NCBI GenBank assembly: GCA_036379355.1
Contig: DASVGV010000156.1
Location: 1 to 5,148 of the forward strand
Direction of reading: 5' to 3'
DNA: 5,148 nt
Source of the DNA: CAJCIY01 sp036379355
Lineage (GTDB): Bacteria > Actinomycetota > Actinomycetes > Mycobacteriales > CAJCIY01
How positions within the stretch are numbered: position 1 is the stretch's first letter; each line of letters begins with the position of its first letter. Shown here piece after piece: positions 1 through 4,452 of the stretch. The notes beneath the pieces are model-generated. The model saw only the letters and a list, made by a program, of their open reading frames with translations, did not search any database and was not told the origin of the DNA. A program made the position numbers and the translations under genes.

Positions 1-2265
1 GCCGAGACCGTCGTCCTCGTAGGAGTTGGCGGTCATGTAGCCCTCGGCGCCGGCGACCGCGAACGACACGGTGCGACCGTTGCGGTTCTTCGGCAGCCGC
101 TTGCGGGTCGGCCGGTTCTCGACGACGACCTTCGGCTCCGCGCTGCCGGCGCTGCTGCCGGCGGACAGCGGCTGGCCGACCTTGCAGTTGTCGCGGTAGA
201 TCGCGAGTGCCTTGAGGCCGAGCTTCCAGCCCTGGTAGTAGATCTCCTCGATGTCCTCGATGCTCGCCGTCTCGGGCATGTTGACGGTCTTCGACAGCGC
301 GCCGGAGATGAACGGCTGGATGGCCGCCATCATCCGCACGTGCCCCATCGGGGAGATCGAGCGCACGCCCATCGCGCAGTCGAACACCTCGTAGTGCTCG
401 GGCTTGAGCCCCGGCGCGTCGACGACGTGGCCGTGCTCGGCGATGTGCTCGACGATCGCCTCGACCTGCTCCTCCTGGTAGCCGAGTGCGCGGAGCGCCC
501 GCGGCACGGTCTGGTTCACGATCTGCATCGAACCGCCGCCGACCAGCTTCTTGAACTTGACGAGTGCGAGGTCCGGCTCGAGACCCGTCGTGTCGCAGTC
601 GAGCATGAAGCCGATCGTTCCCGTAGGCGCGATCACGCTCGCCTGGGCGTTGCGCCAGCCGTTCTTCTCCCCCAGGGCGATGCCGTCGTGCCAGGCCTTC
701 GCGGCCAGCTGCAGGACGCGGGTGTCGTCGGCACTGATCGGCCGCACGTTGTCGACCGCGGCGGCATGCTTGCGCATGACCCGCTGGTGACCCGCGGCGT
801 TCCGGGCGTAGCCGTCGTACGGGCCGACGACCCCAGCCAGCTCGGCGGATCGCTTGTAGGCAGTACCGGTCATCAGCGCGGTGATCGCGGCCGCGACGAC
901 GCGACCGCCTTCGGAGTCGTACGCGTGCCCGGTGGCCATGAGCAGCGCACCGAGGTTGGCGTAGCCGATGCCCAGCTGCCGGTAGGCACGCGTGGTCTCG
1001 GCGATCGGCTGGGTCGGGAAGTCGGCGAAGCAGATCGAGATGTCCATGGCCGTGATGACCAGCTCGACGACCTGGGCGAACCGCACGCCGTCGAAGGTGC
1101 CGTCGTCGCGCAGGAACTTCAGCAGGTTGAGGCTGGCGAGGTTGCACGACGAGTTGTCCAGGCTCATGTACTCCGAGCACGGGTTGGACGCGGTGATCCG
1201 GCCGGACTCGGGGTTGGTGTGCCAGTCGTTGATGGTGTCGTCGTACTGGATGCCGGGGTCCGCGCACTCCCACGCCGCGGTCGCGATCTTGCGCCAGAGC
1301 GACTTCGCGTCGACGGTCTCGAGGACGCGGCCATCGGTGCGGGCCCGGAGGCCGAACTCGCGGTTCTCCTGCACGGCACGCATGAACTCGTCGGACACGC
1401 GGACGGAGTTGTTGGCGTTCTGGTACTGGACGCTCGTGATGTCCTCGCCGCCGAGGTCCATGTCGAACCCCGCGTCGCGCAGGGCGCGGATCTTGTTCTC
1501 CTCCTTGGCCTTCGTCTCGACGAACTCGACGATGTCGGGGTGATCGACGTCCAGGACGACCATCTTCGCCGCGCGGCGGGTGGCGCCTCCCGACTTGATC
1601 GTCCCGGCGGACGCGTCGGCGCCGCGCATGAAGCTGACCGGGCCGGACGCCGTCCCGCCAGACGAGAGCAGCTCCTTCGAGGACCGGATCCGGGACAGGT
1701 TCAGGCCGGCCCCCGAGCCACCCTTGAAGATCATCCCCTCCTCGCGGTACCAGTTGAGGATCGAGTCCATCGTGTCGTCGACGGCGAGGATGAAGCACGC
1801 GCTGACCTGCTGCGGGGCGTCCGTCCCGACGTTGAACCAGACCGGCGAGTTGAACGAGAAGACCTGGTGGAGAAGGGCCCAGGTGAGCTCGTGCTCGAAC
1901 AGGGTGGCGTCCTCGGTGCTGGCGAAGTAGCCGTGCTCGACGCCGGCGGCGACGTAGGTGCCGACGACGCGGTCGATGAGCTGCTTGAGGCTCCACTCCC
2001 GCGCGTCGCTGCCCACGGCACCGCGGAAGTACTTCGTGGTGACGATGTTCGCCGCGTTGACCGACCAGAAGTCCGGGAACTCCACCCCGCGCTGCTCGAA
2101 GTTGACGCTGCCGTCCCGCCAGTTGGTCATGACGACGTCCCGGCGCTCCCACGTGACGTCGTCGTACGGGTGCACGCCGGGCGTGGTGTGGATGCGGTCG
2201 ACCCGCAGCTTGGCCCGGCTGCGGCCGCGGCTGGGGCTGGTCGATCCGCTGACGGTCTCGGTCAT
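1..2265 (-). CDS. nrdJ: Class II (adenosylcobalamin-dependent) ribonucleotide reductase NrdJ, 5' 755 codons, C-terminus outside window
   Basis: This cytosolic enzyme reduces ribonucleotides to deoxyribonucleotides using adenosylcobalamin instead of a separate radical subunit. Translation from the ATG at 2265 gives a start MTETVSG and stays open to position 1. Seen motifs: the first redox cysteine in SACFIL (C157), the active-site motif NPCSE (N361, C363, E365), the second redox cysteine in SSCNLASLNL (C374, 11 residues after C363 as in known class II enzymes), and the substrate-phosphate loop PTGTI (547-551). The sequence closely resembles the Streptomyces NrdJ I remember (HTTPGVHPYDDV near the N-terminus). 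Family members in actinobacteria are about 950 residues, so roughly 200 residues, including the C-terminal cysteine pair that re-reduces the active site, lie off the left edge. The start is supported by AGGAG at 2274-2278, 8 nt upstream. It lies 80 bp downstream of nrdR on the same strand and is probably co-transcribed with it. No frameshift or missing catalytic residue is seen. Confidence 0.97.
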   Translation of the reverse strand, partial: MTETVSGSTSPSRGRSRAKLRVDRIHTTPGVHPYDDVTWERRDVVMTNWRDGSVNFEQRGVEFPDFWSVNAANIVTTKYFRGAVGSDAREWSLKQLIDRVVGTYVAAGVEHGYFASTEDATLFEHELTWALLHQVFSFNSPVWFNVGTDAPQQVSACFILAVDDTMDSILNWYREEGMIFKGGSGAGLNLSRIRSSKELLSSGGTASGPVSFMRGADASAGTIKSGGATRRAAKMVVLDVDHPDIVEFVETKAKEENKIRALRDAGFDMDLGGEDITSVQYQNANNSVRVSDEFMRAVQENREFGLRARTDGRVLETVDAKSLWRKIATAAWECADPGIQYDDTINDWHTNPESGRITASNPCSEYMSLDNSSCNLASLNLLKFLRDDGTFDGVRFAQVVELVITAMDISICFADFPTQPIAETTRAYRQLGIGYANLGALLMATGHAYDSEGGRVVAAAITALMTGTAYKRSAELAGVVGPYDGYARNAAGHQRVMRKHAAAVDNVRPISADDTRVLQLAAKAWHDGIALGEKNGWRNAQASVIAPTGTIGFMLDCDTTGLEPDLALVKFKKLVGGGSMQIVNQTVPRALRALGYQEEQVEAIVEHIAEHGHVVDAPGLKPEHYEVFDCAMGVRSISPMGHVRMMAAIQPFISGALSKTVNMPETASIEDIEEIYYQGWKLGLKALAIYRDNCKVGQPLSAGSSAGSAEPKVVVENRPTRKRLPKNRNGRTVSFAVAGAEGYMTANSYEDDGLG

Positions 2266-2270
2266 GCGCG

Positions 2271-2278
2271 CTTCTCCT
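2271..2278 (-). promoter_or_regulatory. Ribosome binding site of nrdJ
   Basis: On the minus strand this reads AGGAGAAG. The AGGAG core is 8 nt from the ATG at 2265, which fixes that codon as the nrdJ start and supports independent translation of nrdJ rather than coupling to nrdR. Confidence 0.8.
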
Positions 2279-2299
2279 GGTCTTGGCTCTGAGTTGTCA

Positions 2300-2315
2300 A
2301 CGCGCTGCGGCGCGT
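2300..2315 (-). other. Perfect 6-bp hairpin in the nrdR-nrdJ gap
   Basis: ACGCGC and GCGCGT form a perfect 6-bp stem around a 4-nt loop in the 80-bp spacer between the nrdR stop and the nrdJ start. No T-run follows on the minus strand, so it does not look like a classical intrinsic terminator. It could be a weak attenuator or an RNA stability/processing element within a dicistronic nrdR-nrdJ mRNA, or simply chance in GC-rich DNA. Confidence 0.35.
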
Positions 2316-2345
2316 GGGCAGTCCTGGGTGTGCGGGCGGATGTCG

Positions 2346-2858
2346 TCAGGCGCCCGCTGGGGCCGGTTGGGGAAGGTGGCTGGGCTGGTCGTCGGGGTGG
2401 GGCGGCGTGCCGTCGATCTCGTGGCGCAGCAGCGCGATCTCGCTCTCGAAGTCGGCCAGCGAGTCGAAGCTGCGGTAGACGGAGGCGAAGCGCAGGTAGG
2501 CGACCTCGTCGAGCTCGCGCAGCGGCCCGAGGATGGCGAGACCGACCTCGTGGGCGGGGACCTCGCAGGCGCCGCCGATGCGCACCGTGTCCTCGACCTG
2601 CTGAGCGAGGCGGGCGAGCGCGTCCTCGTCGACCGGCCGGCCCTGGCAGGCCTTCCGGACGCCGGCGATCACCTTGTCGCGGCTGAACGGCTCGGACGTA
2701 CCGCTTCGCTTGAGCACCTGGAGGGAGACCGACTCGACGGTCGTGAAGCGCCGACCGCATTCCTGGCAGGCGCGGCGGCGGCGCACGACGGTGCCGTCGT
2801 CGCCGTCCCGGCTGTCGAGGACTCTGCTGTCGCCATCGCGGCAGAACGGGCAGCGCAC
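2346..2858 (-). CDS. nrdR: Transcriptional repressor NrdR (zinc ribbon plus ATP-cone)
   Basis: NrdR represses ribonucleotide reductase genes when its ATP-cone senses high dATP/ATP. The 170-residue product starts MRCPFC (GTG start) with a zinc ribbon of four cysteines, C3 and C6 (CPFC) and C31 and C34 (CQEC), followed by GRRFTTVE. An ATP-cone spans about residues 46-136, and the family signature RFASVYRSF is at 123-131. A proline-rich tail (about 151-170) ends the protein. Length fits the family (about 150-180). The GTG at 2858 is chosen because family members begin exactly at MRCPFC and AGGAGG lies 10 nt upstream; an in-frame GTG at 2903 would add 15 unlike residues. It sits directly upstream of nrdJ on the same strand, as in Streptomyces, so the regulator and its target probably share an operon. 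NrdR-box-like palindromes lie upstream at 2983-2995 and 3015-3027, suggesting autoregulation. Confidence 0.96.
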   Translation of the reverse strand: MRCPFCRDGDSRVLDSRDGDDGTVVRRRRACQECGRRFTTVESVSLQVLKRSGTSEPFSRDKVIAGVRKACQGRPVDEDALARLAQQVEDTVRIGGACEVPAHEVGLAILGPLRELDEVAYLRFASVYRSFDSLADFESEIALLRHEIDGTPPHPDDQPSHLPQPAPAGA

Positions 2859-2868
2859 GGGTGGTTCG

Positions 2869-2874
2869 CCTCCT
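2869..2874 (-). promoter_or_regulatory. Ribosome binding site deciding the nrdR GTG start
   Basis: The minus strand carries a full AGGAGG, 10 nt before the GTG at 2858. It decides between that codon and the upstream in-frame GTG at 2903, because it lies between the two. Confidence 0.75.
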
Positions 2875-2898
2875 GGTCGGGGCCGGCCGACCCGGCCG

Positions 2899-2940
2899 TC
2901 CACAGGTGCGGATCAACCGGATCGCCCGCGCCTCTGTGGA
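2899..2940 (-). repeat. Inverted repeat TCCACAG / CTGTGGA in the nrdR leader
   Basis: TCCACAG (2899-2905) and CTGTGGA (2934-2940) are exact reverse complements separated by 28 bp. The interior is partly self-complementary around two GGATC-like segments, so an imperfect longer stem is possible. It lies about 25 nt upstream of the nrdR ribosome binding site, inside the presumed 5' leader. It may be an RNA hairpin, or the arms may simply be two oppositely oriented DnaA-like sequences. Function unknown. Confidence 0.4.
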
Positions 2941-2982
2941 TGGGAGCGGGGACCTCGGTGGACAAGGTGTGGTTCCCCGCGT

Positions 2983-2995
2983 GCACAAGATGTGG
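2983..2995 (-). promoter_or_regulatory. Probable NrdR box (proximal to nrdR)
   Basis: The minus strand reads CCACATCTTGTGC, with matching CAC and GTG half-sites around a 5-nt centre, resembling the NrdR-box consensus (ACACWATATATWGTGT-like). It shares the core CATCTWGTR with a second site whose centre is 32 bp away. Tandem NrdR boxes about three helical turns apart upstream of RNR operons are established for this regulator. It lies about 125 bp upstream of the nrdR start. Confidence 0.6.
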
Positions 2996-3014
2996 ACGAC
3001 TTACAGTGGTGTAA

Positions 3015-3027
3015 CTACTAGATGCAG
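3015..3027 (-). promoter_or_regulatory. Probable NrdR box (distal to nrdR)
   Basis: The minus strand reads CTGCATCTAGTAG, an imperfect palindrome with outer CTnC and GnAG arms. It matches the proximal site at 8 of 13 positions, and the centres are 32 bp apart, the usual NrdR tandem arrangement. It is expected to overlap or flank the nrdR promoter; I could not define a convincing -10/-35 pair there. Confidence 0.55.
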
Positions 3028-3115
3028 GGGTGCGAAGGTAGGCCAGGCCGCGGCGGGGCGCAAGGCTTTCCGGCACTTGTCTCGTGCGAAACTTTGCAAG
3101 CACTGCGCCGGCGGG

Positions 3116-3496
3116 TCAGCTCGGCAGAAGCAACCGCTGCCCGACCTGCACGGATGCGCCGGACAGGTGGTTGACCGCGCGCAGCTGGCTGACGACGATC
3201 CGCGTGTCGCGGTCGGGTGCCACGCGCGCGGCGATGCTCCAGAGCGTGTCGCCGGGCTGCACCACGGTGGATGCGGTGCTCGCGGTCGCCGCGTGCGAGC
3301 TCGTAGCGCGGCCGGCGACGAACCCCCCGATCAGGAGCAGCGCCAGCAGGACCAGGACGAGCAGGACGCGGCCGCGGCGAGTGAGCCGGAGCGGACCGGC
3401 GGGCGCCGGCACGCGCGACCGCCGAGTGCGGCGCGGCGCCGGGACTGGCGTCGCGGCGGCCTCCAGGACGGGGCGGGAGATCGTCGTCGTAGGCAT
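3116..3496 (-). CDS. Small membrane-anchored LysM protein, probable SOS-linked cell division suppressor (YneA/DivS/Rv2719c-like)
   Basis: The 126-residue product has a basic, proline-rich cytoplasmic N-terminus (residues 1-42, with RRTRRSR), one strong transmembrane segment (about 43-62, VLLVLVLLALLLIGGFVAG), a short Ser/Thr/Ala linker and a LysM domain (about 77-125) containing VVQPGDTLWSIAARV and ending VGQRLLLPS. LysM binds peptidoglycan, so the domain should face the cell wall with the N-terminus inside. No hydrolase domain is visible. The ATG at 3496 is chosen because GAGGAG at 3503-3508 lies 6 nt upstream and longer readings run into lexA and its promoter. Genes of this build next to lexA (yneA in Bacillus, divS in Corynebacterium, Rv2719c in Mycobacterium) are SOS-induced and delay division. 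Here two abutting LexA boxes lie 20 bp upstream of the start. The division role is inferred from build and position; the LysM assignment is firm. Confidence 0.9.
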   Translation of the reverse strand: MPTTTISRPVLEAAATPVPAPRRTRRSRVPAPAGPLRLTRRGRVLLVLVLLALLLIGGFVAGRATSSHAATASTASTVVQPGDTLWSIAARVAPDRDTRIVVSQLRAVNHLSGASVQVGQRLLLPS

Positions 3497-3502
3497 GGCA
3501 GG

Positions 3503-3508
3503 CTCCTC
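3503..3508 (-). promoter_or_regulatory. Ribosome binding site of the LysM gene
   Basis: The minus strand reads GAGGAG, 6 nt before the ATG at 3496. It fixes this start and rules out longer readings of the frame that would extend through the SOS boxes into lexA. Confidence 0.8.
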
Positions 3509-3516
3509 GTACTCAT

Positions 3517-3532
3517 CCGAACGATTGTTCGA
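3517..3532. promoter_or_regulatory. LexA-binding SOS box 1 (perfect CGAAC-N4-GTTCG)
   Basis: CGAAC (3518-3522), GATT, GTTCG (3527-3531) form a perfect palindrome of the Gram-positive/actinobacterial SOS box. It is the site nearest the LysM start and is expected to cover that gene's promoter or transcription start. A possible promoter has TAGACA (minus strand, 3549-3554) as -35 with its -10 falling inside this box, but the -10 is weak. Confidence 0.9.
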
Positions 3533-3548
3533 TCGAACGTCTGTGCGA
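3533..3548. promoter_or_regulatory. LexA-binding SOS box 2, abutting box 1
   Basis: TCGAAC (3533-3538), GTCT, GTGCGA (3543-3548) match the 12 fixed consensus bases at 11 positions, with one mismatch in the right arm. It starts on the base after box 1 ends, so the centres are 16 bp apart, and the junction itself is the palindrome GTTCGATCGAAC. Confidence 0.7.
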
Positions 3549-3596
3549 TGTCTACCCGACGGGTACGACAGAATCCAGCGACACGGCCCACAATCT

Positions 3597-3612
3597 TCGA
3601 ACAGGTGTTTGA
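3597..3612. promoter_or_regulatory. LexA-binding SOS box 3, at the lexA promoter
   Basis: TCGAAC (3597-3602), AGGT, GTTTGA (3607-3612) match the consensus with one mismatch in the right arm. The right arm overlaps the proposed lexA -35 element, so LexA bound here would block its own promoter. Confidence 0.85.
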
Positions 3613-3637
3613 TCCGGCCCCGCTCCGTCGCTAGCGT
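3608..3637 (+). promoter_or_regulatory. Probable lexA promoter, leaderless type
   Basis: TTTGAT (3608-3613) and TAGCGT (3632-3637) are 18 bp apart and fit -35 and -10 elements. The -10 matches the actinobacterial TANNNT pattern and ends 7 nt before the lexA ATG at 3645, so transcription would begin at or within a base of the start codon. No usable ribosome binding site precedes the ATG; the GAAG at 3638-3641 is only 3 nt away. SOS box 3 overlaps the -35. Confidence 0.6.
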
Positions 3638-3644
3638 GAAGCCC

Positions 3645-4349
3645 ATGACGACCTCCGGCTCCCGCCGACCCCGCGCCACCTCCGGCCGCGCCCAGGTGCA
3701 CGACCTCCCTGACGGCCCACCCGACGCCGCCGGTCTCACCCCGCGCCAGCGGCGCGTGCTGGAGGTCATCCGCGATGCGGTGGCCCAGCGCGGCTACCCC
3801 CCGTCCGTTCGGGAGATCGGCGAGGCGGTGGGCCTCACGTCGTCGTCCTCGGTGGCCCACCAGCTCAAGACGCTGCAGGCGAAGGGCTACCTGCGACGGG
3901 ACCCGAACCGGCCGCGTGCCGTCGAGGTGCTTCCGCCCGGTGACGACGAGGCCGACGTGCGGGCCGCGCGGCCGGCGCCGGCGTACGTGCCGGTCGTGGG
4001 CCGCATCGCCGCCGGCGCGCCCGTGCTCGCCGAGGAGGCCGTCGAGGACGTCTTTCCCCTCCCGCGCGAGCTCGTGGGCACCGGCACCCTGTTCCTGCTC
4101 AAGGTGGTGGGCGAGTCGATGGTCGACGCCGGGATCGTCGACGGGGACTGGGTCGTCGTGCGCCAGCAGCCGTCCGCGGAGAACGGCGAGATCGTCGCAG
4201 CCATGATCGACGGCGAGGCAACGGTGAAGACATTCAAGCGCAAGGCAGGGCGCGTGTGGCTCCTGCCGCACAATGCGGCCTTCCAGCCGATCCCCGGGGA
4301 CGACGCCCTCATCCTCGGGCGCGTGGTGTCCGTGCTGCGCAAGGTCTGA
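3645..4349 (+). CDS. lexA: SOS response repressor LexA
   Basis: LexA is the SOS repressor; RecA-stimulated self-cleavage inactivates it after DNA damage. The 234-residue product has a short Arg/Ser/Pro-rich N-terminus (1-29) and a winged helix-turn-helix (about 31-95, with LTPRQRRVLEVI, the recognition region SVREIGEAVGLTSSSSVAHQL and wing GYLRRDPNRPRAVEV). The cleavage site is Ala123-Gly124 (GRIAAGAPVLAEE). The S24 peptidase domain carries catalytic Ser158 (GESMVDAG) and Lys195 (EATVKTFKRK). The family C-terminus GRVVSVLRKV is present. All key residues are intact. The ATG at 3645 is chosen because a TANNNT -10 lies 7 nt upstream and SOS box 3 just before it; extending the frame further upstream would cross the divergent promoter. 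It diverges from the LysM division-suppressor gene, as lexA does in mycobacteria, corynebacteria and bacilli, and is expected to repress itself and that gene. Confidence 0.98.
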   Translation: MTTSGSRRPRATSGRAQVHDLPDGPPDAAGLTPRQRRVLEVIRDAVAQRGYPPSVREIGEAVGLTSSSSVAHQLKTLQAKGYLRRDPNRPRAVEVLPPGDDEADVRAARPAPAYVPVVGRIAAGAPVLAEEAVEDVFPLPRELVGTGTLFLLKVVGESMVDAGIVDGDWVVVRQQPSAENGEIVAAMIDGEATVKTFKRKAGRVWLLPHNAAFQPIPGDDALILGRVVSVLRKV

Positions 4350-4351
4350 CC

Positions 4352-4368
4352 GCCGGCTTCGCCCCGGC
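4352..4368. terminator. Weak hairpin just after lexA, possible terminator
   Basis: GCCGG (4352-4356) and CCGGC (4364-4368) can pair around a 7-nt loop, starting 2 nt after the lexA stop. No T-run follows on either strand, so intrinsic termination is uncertain. The position, in a 103-bp gap between convergent genes, is where a terminator would be expected. The rest of the gap (4369-4452) shows nothing recognisable. Confidence 0.25.
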
Positions 4369-4452
4369 TATGGCACGTGGCCGAGCGCGACTTGCCCGGA
4401 CCACCGCGAACAGAACCGCGCCCCGCGCGCAGGGTCACCTGCAGTGGGCGGC

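Noticed and set aside
340..2292. A 650-codon plus-strand open frame opposite nrdJ
   Set aside because: It is the antisense shadow of a GC-rich gene: low-complexity Arg/Val/Asp/Leu composition, no recognisable domain, and the minus strand encodes a complete set of NrdJ motifs.
2295..2300. TTGACA (minus strand) as the -35 of an nrdJ promoter
   Set aside because: It is only 29 nt from the start codon, and 17 nt further on lies the ribosome binding site, with no -10-like hexamer.
2266..2345. Cobalamin riboswitch before nrdJ
   Set aside because: The 80-bp spacer is too short for a cobalamin riboswitch and no B12-box-like conserved sequence is seen.
2859..2903. Upstream GTG start for NrdR at 2903
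   Set aside because: NrdR proteins begin at MRCPFC, and the AGGAGG at 2869-2874 serves the GTG at 2858.
2283..3014. Plus-strand frames across nrdR and its leader
   Set aside because: They overlap nrdR entirely in antisense, have biased composition and run through the regulatory sites; no domain is visible.
3057..3109. Possible terminator after the LysM gene (GGCGCA at 3057-3062 pairing with TGCGCC at 3104-3109)
   Set aside because: The arms are 41 bp apart with only patchy inner pairing and no T-run, so it is not convincing.
3084..3644. Longer N-terminus for LexA
   Set aside because: The extra sequence is antisense to the LysM gene and its promoter region and unlike any LexA N-terminus; the ATG at 3645 fits the promoter and SOS box positions.
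3497..3769. Longer N-terminus for the LysM protein
   Set aside because: It would cross all three SOS boxes and overlap the lexA start; the ATG at 3496 has a good ribosome binding site and gives the expected tail-membrane helix-LysM layout.
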